NCBI RefSeq assembly: GCF_000380645.1
Contig: NZ_AQXZ01000018.1
Span: forward strand, 620,001-684,000
Direction: 5' to 3'
Length of the DNA: 64,000 nt
Source of the DNA: Smaragdicoccus niigatensis DSM 44881 = NBRC 103563
GTDB lineage: Bacteria > Actinomycetota > Actinomycetes > Mycobacteriales > Mycobacteriaceae
Shown: piece by piece, positions 57,856 to 64,000 of the stretch
Layout: each line of letters starts with the position of its first letter
How positions within the stretch are numbered: position 1 is the first letter of the stretch
The notes under the pieces: generated by a model
The model's database searches: none
What the model was told of the DNA's origin: nothing
Seen by the model: only the letters and a program-made list of their open reading frames with translations
Program-made: the position numbers and the translations under genes

Positions 57856-58221
57856 GTGGACGTCTACGTGCCGATCTTGGTACTCGGCGCGATCGCAGCC
57901 GGTTTCGCGGTGGTGTCTGTCTGCCTCGCGACGCTCATCGGTCCACGTCGCTACAACCGCGCGAAACTCGAGGCCTACGAATGTGGCATCGAGCCGATGG
58001 AGAAGCCGGCACACGGTGGCGGCCAACGCTTTCCGGTCAAGTACTACCTCACCGCGATGCTCTTCATCATCTTCGACATCGAGATCGTCTTCCTCTACCC
58101 ATGGGCGGTTCACTTCGACGCCCTGGGCGGATTCGGTCTCGCGGCAATGGCTTTGTTCATCTTCAACGTGTCGGTCGCATACGCCTATGAGTGGCGTCGC
58201 GGCGGCTTGAGCTGGGACTGA
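57856..58221 (+). CDS. nuoA: NADH-quinone oxidoreductase subunit A
   Basis: Membrane subunit of complex I, 121 residues, three helices, with the conserved loop KLEAYECGIEPMEKP and FPVKYYLTAMLFIIFDIEIVFLYPWA. GTG start at 57856 with GGGGG about 6 nt upstream. First gene of the nuoABCDE run; three bases separate it from nuoB. Confidence 0.96.
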   Translation: MDVYVPILVLGAIAAGFAVVSVCLATLIGPRRYNRAKLEAYECGIEPMEKPAHGGGQRFPVKYYLTAMLFIIFDIEIVFLYPWAVHFDALGGFGLAAMALFIFNVSVAYAYEWRRGGLSWD

Positions 58222-58224
58222 CGA

Positions 58225-58779
58225 ATGGGACTCGAAGAGAAACTCCCGAGCGGCTTCTTGCTGAGCACGGTCGAGGGACTCGCAGGTTATGTGCGAAAAG
58301 GTTCGCTGTGGCCCGCGACGTTCGGCCTGGCGTGCTGCGCCATCGAGATGATGGCGACGGGCGGTGGCCGCTTCGACATCGCCCGGTTCGGCATGGAGGC
58401 GTTCCGCGCATCGCCCCGCCAGGCGGACCTGATGATCGTCGCTGGTCGCGTGAGCCAGAAGATGGCACCTGTTCTCCGACAGATCTATGACCAGATGGTC
58501 GAGCCCAAATGGGTGCTGTCGATGGGTGTGTGCGCATCCTCGGGCGGAATGTTCAACAACTACGCCATCGTCCAGGGCGTCGACCACGTCGTCCCGGTCG
58601 ACATCTACCTCCCCGGCTGTCCCCCGCGTCCGGAAATGCTGCTCAACGCAATCATCAAGCTGCACGAGAAGATTCAGGAATCTCCACTCGGCGTGAACCG
58701 CGTTGAGGCGATCAAAGCCGCCGAAGAAGCGGCACTCGCATCGACCCCGACGTTCCAGATGCGAGGGCTGCTGCGATGA
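58225..58779 (+). CDS. nuoB: NADH-quinone oxidoreductase subunit B
   Basis: Peripheral-arm subunit of 184 residues carrying the terminal 4Fe-4S cluster N2. Ligands: tandem Cys in [22 protein letters not shown], and [13 protein letters not shown]. It passes electrons to quinone. Overlaps nuoC by 4 nt. Confidence 0.97.
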   Translation: MGLEEKLPSGFLLSTVEGLAGYVRKGSLWPATFGLACCAIEMMATGGGRFDIARFGMEAFRASPRQADLMIVAGRVSQKMAPVLRQIYDQMVEPKWVLSMGVCASSGGMFNNYAIVQGVDHVVPVDIYLPGCPPRPEMLLNAIIKLHEKIQESPLGVNRVEAIKAAEEAALASTPTFQMRGLLR

Positions 58780-59423
58780 GTGGCGAGGGCTCCGCAAAGG
58801 ACGAGGCCATCGGCACTCGCCGAGGCATGTTCGGAATCTCCGGCAGCGGTGACACCTCGGGCTACGGTCGGCTCGTCCGGCCGGTCAAGATGCCCGGCAG
58901 CAGTCCGCGGCCCTACGGCGGCTACTTCGACGACATTGTCGATGCGCTCGACGATGACGCCGTGGAGAAGGTGGTTGTCGACCGCGGCGAACTAACCGTT
59001 TTCATCCACCGCTTGCGGCTGCCGCAGATCGCATTGACCCTGAAGAACACACTCGGATTCAACCTCTGCCTCGGCGTAAGCGGCGTGCACTACCCCGATG
59101 ATCGCGATCGGGAACTGCACGCGGTATATCACTTCACCGGCGTCGAGTCGGGTCAGAGATTGCGCATTGAAGTCACCGCCCCCGACGCCGAACCTCACAT
59201 TCCGTCGCTCGTGAGCGTCTACCCAACATGCGATTGGCACGAACGAGAGACCTACGACTTCTTTGGGATCGTCTTCGACGGACATCCCGGACTGACACGC
59301 ATCGAAATGCCCGACGACTGGGAGGGACACCCGCAACGGAAGGACTATCCGCTCGGCGGGATCCCGGTGCAGTACAAGGGCGCGACGATCGCTCCACCGG
59401 ACGAGCGGAGGTCGTACAACTGA
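58776..59423 (+). CDS. nuoC: NADH-quinone oxidoreductase subunit C
   Basis: Peripheral subunit of 215 residues, 30-kDa family: [41 protein letters not shown] is the diagnostic C-terminal region. Actinobacterial NuoC has an N-terminal extension of about 40 residues, also seen here. Overlaps nuoD by one base (TGATG). Confidence 0.96.
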   Translation: MSGEGSAKDEAIGTRRGMFGISGSGDTSGYGRLVRPVKMPGSSPRPYGGYFDDIVDALDDDAVEKVVVDRGELTVFIHRLRLPQIALTLKNTLGFNLCLGVSGVHYPDDRDRELHAVYHFTGVESGQRLRIEVTAPDAEPHIPSLVSVYPTCDWHERETYDFFGIVFDGHPGLTRIEMPDDWEGHPQRKDYPLGGIPVQYKGATIAPPDERRSYN

Positions 59424-60691
59424 TGCCTGCCGAGTTCACCGTCGCCGGCTCTGACTGGGCCGACATCAAGCCGGACGATTCCTCGCGCATCGTCGTCAAC
59501 ATGGGTCCCCAGCACCCGTCGACCCACGGTGTCCTGCGGCTGATCCTCGAGATCGAGGGTGAGACGGTCACCGAAGCACGCTGCGGCATCGGCTATCTGC
59601 ACACCGGCATCGAGAAGAACCTCGAGTTCCGCAACTGGACCCAGGGGGTCACCTTCGTGACCCGGATGGATTACCTCTCGCCGTTCTTCAACGAGACGGC
59701 CTACTGCCTCGGCGTGGAGAAATTGCTGGGGATCGAAGTTCCCGAGCGTGCGACCGTCATCCGGGTGCTGTTGATGGAGCTCAACCGGATCTCCTCCCAC
59801 CTCGTCGCGCTGGCGACCGGCGGTATGGAACTCGGCGCGGTCACGGCGATGCTGTTCGGTTTCCGCGAGCGCGAACTAATCCTCGACGTGTTCGAAGCCG
59901 CAACGGGTCTGCGGATGAACCATGCCTACGTGCGGCCTGGCGGACTCGCGCAGGACTTCCCCCAGCTTGCCGAGGATCGCGTCAAACGGCTGCTCAAGCT
60001 CATGCCGAAGCGCCTGCACGAACTCGAACTCCTGTTGAGCGACAACGCCATCTGGCGCGCACGAACGGTCGACATCGGTCACCTCGATCGCGAGGGCTGT
60101 CTCGCACTGGGGATCACCGGACCGGTCCTGCGGTCCGCCGGAGTCGCCCATGACCTTCGCAAAGCCCAGCCGTACTGCGGCTACGAGAACTACGAGTTCG
60201 ACGTTCCCATCACCCAGTCGGCAGACTGCTACGGCCGGTACCTCATCCGGGTCGAGGAGATGAAGGAGTCGCTGAAGATCGTCGAGCAATGCCTCGATCG
60301 GCTGCGTCCTGGTCCCGTGGTCGTCGACGATCCGAAGCTGGCGTGGCCCGCGGACCTCACCATCGGCAAGGACGGGCTCGGCCAGTCGAAGGAGCACGTC
60401 GGCAAGATCATGGGCTCGTCGATGGAAGCGCTGATCCACCACTTCAAGATCGTCACCGAGGGCATTCGCGTCCCGGCCGGTCAGGTGTATATCGCCGTCG
60501 AGTCGCCCCGCGGAGAACTCGGAGTCCACATGGTGAGCGACGGCGGAACACGCCCGTATCGCGTCCACTTCCGGGATCCTTCGTTCACGAACCTGCAAGC
60601 CACGGCCGTGATGTGTGAGGGGGGCATGCTCGCCGACGTCATCGCCGCGGTCGCCAGCATCGACCCGGTGATGGGAGGGGTAGACAGATGA
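59423..60691 (+). CDS. nuoD: NADH-quinone oxidoreductase subunit D
   Basis: Peripheral subunit of 422 residues, 49-kDa family, lining the quinone site with Nuo[74 protein letters not shown]. The ATG at 59423 is in the nuoC stop; an in-frame start at 59228 lies inside nuoC. Overlaps nuoE by 4 nt. Confidence 0.97.
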   Translation: MPAEFTVAGSDWADIKPDDSSRIVVNMGPQHPSTHGVLRLILEIEGETVTEARCGIGYLHTGIEKNLEFRNWTQGVTFVTRMDYLSPFFNETAYCLGVEKLLGIEVPERATVIRVLLMELNRISSHLVALATGGMELGAVTAMLFGFRERELILDVFEAATGLRMNHAYVRPGGLAQDFPQLAEDRVKRLLKLMPKRLHELELLLSDNAIWRARTVDIGHLDREGCLALGITGPVLRSAGVAHDLRKAQPYCGYENYEFDVPITQSADCYGRYLIRVEEMKESLKIVEQCLDRLRPGPVVVDDPKLAWPADLTIGKDGLGQSKEHVGKIMGSSMEALIHHFKIVTEGIRVPAGQVYIAVESPRGELGVHMVSDGGTRPYRVHFRDPSFTNLQATAVMCEGGMLADVIAAVASIDPVMGGVDR

Positions 60692-61296
60692 CCTATAGCG
60701 AGGTCGATGCCAAGGAGATCATCTCCAGGTACCCGGTACCGCGGTCTGCGCTACTCCCCTTGCTTCATCTCGTGCAGTCGGTCGACGGGTGCATCACGCC
60801 GGCCGGGATCGAATTCTGCGCGTCGATGCTCGAACTGACGGGTGCCGAGGTCACCGCGGTGGCCACGTTCTACTCGATGTACCGGCGGAAGCCGTGCGGC
60901 GACTACCTCGTCGGCGTCTGCACGAACACGTTGTGTGCCGTGCTGGGCGGTGATGCCATCGTCGAACATCTGTCGAACCACCTCGGCATCGACGTCGGCG
61001 AGACCACGAGCGACCAGAAGATCACGCTGGAGCGCGTCGAGTGCAACGCGGCGTGCGACTACGCGCCCGTCGTGATGGTCAACTGGGAGTTCTTCGACAA
61101 TCAAACGCCCGAGTCGATCACCGGAGTCGTTGACGCACTGCGCAAGGGAAAGCGCGTGACCGCCACGCGTGGTGCCGATATCGGGACATTCCAGGAGACC
61201 TCGCGACTGCTGGCCGGCTTTCCGGATGGAAAGCCCTCCGGCGACCCGGGAGCCCCGACCCTCGCCGGTCTCGAGGCGGCCCGTCCAGATCGCTAG
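60688..61296 (+). CDS. nuoE: NADH-quinone oxidoreductase subunit E
   Basis: Subunit of 202 residues with a 2Fe-2S thioredoxin-like domain: ligands C-x4-C in GVCTNTLC and C-x3-C in [11 protein letters not shown]. The C-terminal about 40 residues ([12 protein letters not shown]...) are the usual actinobacterial tail. It normally partners NuoF, but no nuoF follows: the next gene is on the opposite strand and shares CTAG with the nuoE stop. The reading frame itself is complete. Confidence 0.94.
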   Translation: MTYSEVDAKEIISRYPVPRSALLPLLHLVQSVDGCITPAGIEFCASMLELTGAEVTAVATFYSMYRRKPCGDYLVGVCTNTLCAVLGGDAIVEHLSNHLGIDVGETTSDQKITLERVECNAACDYAPVVMVNWEFFDNQTPESITGVVDALRKGKRVTATRGADIGTFQETSRLLAGFPDGKPSGDPGAPTLAGLEAARPDR

Positions 61297-61799
61297 GGCA
61301 GTGGGTTCACGTTCGGCATCGGATTGACGTTCGGCAGCAGGTCGAACGTCGGCATGGGGTTCACGTTCGGCATCGGGTTCGGCATGGGGTTCACCGGCGG
61401 TTCTGCGGACGGCACGGAATACGTGGGCTCGGCCGTCGGGGCGACGGTGGTCGACGCCGTGACCGCCGGAGGAGCCGCTTTCACCACCGCGGCATTGACC
61501 GTCGGTGCGGCGGCGGCCGGGAGCAACGTCGGCGCCGGCTCGGTTGACTTCGGGGCGGCTGGTTTCGGCACGGCAGATGTCACGGTCGGCGTCGGCGGCG
61601 CGGGAGTCGTCAGGGCTGGTGTCGTGATGAAGGCCGCGCTGTCGGCACTCGGCCCGGCCGAGACGTTGTCGCGACCAGACGCTTGAATCACGATCGCTAC
61701 GCCGAAGACGGCCAGCAGGACAAAGAGAACGACGAACCGCCGAATCGGCGCGGATTCTTCCCCGCCGACTTCCGGCCGATGAGTACCGTGCGTCGCCAT
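61293..61799 (-). CDS. Pro/Ala-rich single-pass membrane protein with NPMP repeats
   Basis: Protein of 168 residues: a cytosolic N-terminus (THRPEVGGEESAPIRR), one membrane helix (FVVLFVLLAVFGVAIVIQAS, about residues 22-41), then a low-complexity extracytoplasmic segment rich in Ala, Pro, Thr and Val and a C-terminal tail of repeated NPMP-type units (NPMPNPMPNVNPMP). No family recognised; cell-wall or surface role is inferred from composition. It takes the place where nuoF would be expected. Confidence 0.72.
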   Translation of the reverse strand: MATHGTHRPEVGGEESAPIRRFVVLFVLLAVFGVAIVIQASGRDNVSAGPSADSAAFITTPALTTPAPPTPTVTSAVPKPAAPKSTEPAPTLLPAAAAPTVNAAVVKAAPPAVTASTTVAPTAEPTYSVPSAEPPVNPMPNPMPNVNPMPTFDLLPNVNPMPNVNPLP

Positions 61800-62050
61800 G
61801 CCTCATGGTATGTCCGCTCTGGGCGGATCTCACACCAATCACGAATGACTCACTGGTTTCTTAGACAACACCAGTAACGAATTGAACCTTTGCCCATCGC
61901 CACGCTGACCGCGGTCAAATCGTGTTGTGAGCGTGACGCCTTACGCCCGAATAACCACGGAATGCTCACTCCCAGTTAACGATTGAAAACGGCACGCGCA
62001 CCTTGAGCGGAGTGTGTCGCGGGACACAGCAATCTATTCACGTGCTCACG

Positions 62051-62287
62051 ATGATGGCGACCCGATTCAGCCCCCGCGCGCTCCACATTCACATCTTCGA
62101 TTACGGAGATACCGTGGGTGACCAGCTTGCGCGCCAGGCTCGCTCTTACGCAACCGCGATCGCCACCTCGCGCGGATACCGACTTGGACGCCGCGTATCG
62201 GCGCCGATTATCGACGGCGAGGGACTACTCGCTCGATTTACGTTCCCGATCACGATGTCGAAAACACCGGTCAAAACGCCGCAGTAG
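62051..62287 (+). CDS. Small ORF, unknown (78 aa)
   Basis: A weakly supported small gene: MMATRFSPRALHIHIFDYG then RSYATAIATSRGYRLGRRV and a basic tail (SKTPVKTPQ). Third-position GC is moderately high, but there is no ribosome site, no TANNNT at the right spacing and no recognised family. Alternative starts are GTG 62042 and TTG 62003. The 250-nt gap before it (61800-62050) is AT-richer than its surroundings, and I see nothing definable in it. Confidence 0.35.
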   Translation: MMATRFSPRALHIHIFDYGDTVGDQLARQARSYATAIATSRGYRLGRRVSAPIIDGEGLLARFTFPITMSKTPVKTPQ

Positions 62288-62352
62288 CTGGGCCCGAATA
62301 GCTAACCCAACATCCACTTACGAGATAGCAGAGCCCGAAGAGTACGCAGCCT

Positions 62353-62388
62353 TTGAAGCCCTGGAGCAGCCGAGCTCCAGGGCTTCAA
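62353..62388. terminator. Strong hairpin, probable terminator
   Basis: A perfect 15-bp stem (TTGAAGCCCTGGAGC / GCTCCAGGGCTTCAA) with a 6-nt loop, 65 nt after the small ORF and 121 nt before the next gene. No T-run follows on the plus strand. It could also be a remnant repeat. Confidence 0.6.
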
Positions 62389-62509
62389 TCGTCGCTGGAC
62401 GGTTGACCGCCGGAGGTAAGCGGAGCCCTCCGCACCACATATTTCCCAAAAGTGCGAAGAATGTGAATTCTCAACGACTTTGGGTGCGTGCAGCCGAACG
62501 ATTGGGGCC

Positions 62510-63547
62510 ATGACCGATTGGTTGGCCTTGGCGGTCGTCGTACTCGCGGTCGTCGCCACATTTGTGCTTCTGTTCGGCTTTGCCGGGTGCGACGTCGTCT
62601 TCGGCCTCCACTACATTCCGCCTGCAGGCCCGAACTTGAGCAAGGGCCCGGTGACGGCCAACTCCATAACCGTGAACTGGGACCCCGACACGAGGGCAAT
62701 TCAAGTCGAGTTGGATCGCTCGCTGAAGTCAGACCCCACACAGCAGCAACAATCCTTTGTCGTGCCCCGGCCAGGCACCTCCCTGCTCGACCCTGGCCCG
62801 CTCGATCCCGATACCGAGTACGAGTACAAGGCGCGATTCAAGAACCAGGACGGCGAATACTCGCAGACCACCCGCCTCACCGTAAAGACCGACATCCTGG
62901 TTGTTCGGCCCACGTTCGACTCCGTCGGCGTCGGGGCTCCGGCGACCGGAAACACCAGTGCCACAACCAGTTGGATACACACAGCCGGCACTGGGCAGGT
63001 CGCCGTCGTCGTTGCTCTTCGGTGGCAACACAGCGGAGCAGGGCCGGCGACCGCCGCACGCACGGCGACCTACGGTGGTGCCGCCATGACGTCGAGCGGC
63101 GTCATCGGTCTCAACGATGCCGCGCTCAACGCCACATCGGGCGAATACGCGGAGCTGTTCATCCTGCCCAGCGTGCCTGCGGGTCCCAGCCAGGTGCGAA
63201 TCACCGTCAACCGCAATGGACTCAATCCGTCGATATCGATCGAGGGATGTTCGATTTCCTACTTACAGGCCGCCGCTTTCGACCCCGTCACTCCCATCGC
63301 CGGCGGCGGACCGGGAACGTCTCTGATGCAAGGAATCAGCTCTGCGGACAACGCAACCGTGGTTCAAATGTTCGGAACGAATCCCGGTGCCGTCGGGAGT
63401 TACAGCCAGACGTCTCGGCATCAAGGCACAGTCCGGAACTTCGTCATCGGCGACGCCAACGGTGGAAATTCCGTTCAGTTCGTCGCGACCCGAATCGATG
63501 GCGCCGCGTTTGCCGGCTTGGCGGTCCGATTGACCCCGGGACCATGA
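62510..63547 (+). CDS. Secreted or membrane-anchored protein with a fibronectin type III-like domain
   Basis: Protein of 345 residues: N-terminal hydrophobic segment (WLALAVVVLAVVATFVLLFGFAGC) ending in a possible, weak lipobox (FAGC); a fibronectin III-like domain near residues 38-125 (PNLSKGPVTANSITVNWDPDT ... DPDTEYEYKARFKN); then a beta-rich domain with IHTAGTGQVAVVVALRWQ, a pattern seen in surface or phage-like proteins. Gln/Asp-rich stretches are present. Function unknown. GGGG lies 3-6 nt before the ATG. An ORF in the +1 frame of the same region (62488-63585) is Arg-rich and is a shadow. Confidence 0.65.
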   Translation: MTDWLALAVVVLAVVATFVLLFGFAGCDVVFGLHYIPPAGPNLSKGPVTANSITVNWDPDTRAIQVELDRSLKSDPTQQQQSFVVPRPGTSLLDPGPLDPDTEYEYKARFKNQDGEYSQTTRLTVKTDILVVRPTFDSVGVGAPATGNTSATTSWIHTAGTGQVAVVVALRWQHSGAGPATAARTATYGGAAMTSSGVIGLNDAALNATSGEYAELFILPSVPAGPSQVRITVNRNGLNPSISIEGCSISYLQAAAFDPVTPIAGGGPGTSLMQGISSADNATVVQMFGTNPGAVGSYSQTSRHQGTVRNFVIGDANGGNSVQFVATRIDGAAFAGLAVRLTPGP

Positions 63548-63581
63548 CCTTCACGCGAGTCGACCCGGTTGAGGGAGAGTT

Positions 63582-64000
63582 ATGACCAATCCACTGACTG
63601 GTGATTACGAAGCAGTGGTCCAGATCGCGACTCGGCAGATCAACGGACTATTGGCGACGCTTCACAACAACAGTGATCACGACGCCCGCATTCAACTCGT
63701 TCGGCACGTCGTGACGCGTATCGGCGATCCCGGGAGGAGACCACCAGACTTCGTCGACTTCGCCGACTGGGTCGTCGGCTTCCAAAAGGAATTGTCCGGC
63801 GGCGGGCTGGAAGATCTGCACGCACACATCACTGCGACGGCGCCACCGGGAATCGCCAAGAAGTTCACCGAAACCCTCGACCGCTTCACCGGGGACTGGG
63901 GCATCGAACTGCCGCCGACGCCTCCCGATGTCGTGCGCGGCATCGCGAAAGTGCAGGTGTCGACGGTGACGATCACGGTTTCCCCTGGTTCATCATCAGA
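63582..64000 (+). CDS. Hypothetical protein, partial at the right window edge
   Basis: Open reading frame of 139 codons running off the window, starting with ATG at 63582 and GGGAGAG 2 nt upstream, 34 nt after the preceding gene, so probably in the same transcript. It begins MTNPLTGDYEAVVQIATRQI and contains amphipathic helical segments (QLVRHVVTRIGDP). I do not recognise a family. No stop codon inside the window. Confidence 0.6.
   Translation, partial: MTNPLTGDYEAVVQIATRQINGLLATLHNNSDHDARIQLVRHVVTRIGDPGRRPPDFVDFADWVVGFQKELSGGGLEDLHAHITATAPPGIAKKFTETLDRFTGDWGIELPPTPPDVVRGIAKVQVSTVTITVSPGSSS

Noticed and set aside
57711-58190. Plus-strand ORF spanning the nuo leader and nuoA
   Set aside because: It overlaps nuoA in another frame and begins within the folded leader; nothing supports translation.
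61324-61686. Gly-rich plus-strand ORF opposite the Pro/Ala-rich protein
   Set aside because: It mirrors the Pro/Ala/Met repeats of the minus-strand gene, which has a proper membrane helix and repeat pattern.

Overview
The window is a high-GC actinobacterial chromosome segment. The gene set points to the Mycobacteriales (mycolate-type actinomycetes): a single-chain type I fatty acid synthase of about 2,900 residues with acpS overlapping its end, a sigK-rskA pair beside a fasciclin lipoprotein, a RecBC nuclease, a receiver protein in front of nuoA, and secreted DUF3558-like lipoproteins. The form I RuBisCO operon adds autotrophic CO2-fixation capacity, which is not general in this order. I cannot name the genus. 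Many genes seem to be transcribed as leaderless mRNAs (TANNNT followed 6-8 nt later by ATG/GTG), as expected for this group.

Layout. 1-3.8 kb: recC and the start of recB (minus). 4-7.1 kb: a siroheme nitrite/sulfite reductase with a long C-terminal extension, coupled to a rhodanese protein. 7.2-14.2 kb: small accessory genes (two unknowns, an HD hydrolase, a DUF4352 protein, an alcohol dehydrogenase, a YCII protein, a DHFR-like reductase, a SIMPL protein, an acyltransferase). 14.4-17.6 kb: a TetR regulator, a frameshifted secreted protein made of five 27-residue repeats, and two lipoproteins. 17.7-26.8 kb: acpS and fas, with palindromes over the fas promoter. 27-36.5 kb: an S4 RNA-binding protein divergent from a CtpE-like P-type ATPase, an M48 protease, an APC transporter, an alpha/beta hydrolase, an ABC exporter and a GNAT protein. 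36.5-40.9 kb: an orphan response regulator and a SigK regulon (fasciclin lipoprotein, molybdopterin oxidoreductase, sigK, rskA) with three matching SigK-type promoters. 40.9-46.8 kb: cbbL-cbbS-cbbX-fbp-prk with divergent cbbR. 46.8-47.9 kb: an SRPBCC protein, an unknown and tRNA-Cys. 47.9-55 kb: a translationally coupled SWIM/DUF5691 - MoxR ATPase - DUF5682 - VWA operon. 55-57.7 kb: nhaA, a secreted propeller-like lipoprotein and a degenerate receiver protein. 57.7-61.3 kb: a long nested inverted repeat, then nuoABCDE, which stops after nuoE. 61.3-64 kb: a Pro/Ala-rich membrane protein, a small ORF, a fibronectin-type surface protein and an unfinished ORF.

The points most worth a second look are the four-gene SWIM-DUF5691/MoxR/DUF5682/VWA operon (chemistry unknown; DUF5682 carries a TraB/ChaN/EreA-like residue pattern), the three-promoter SigK regulon, the nuo operon cut after nuoE with the folded element in front of it, and the 27-residue repeat protein interrupted by a single-base frameshift.
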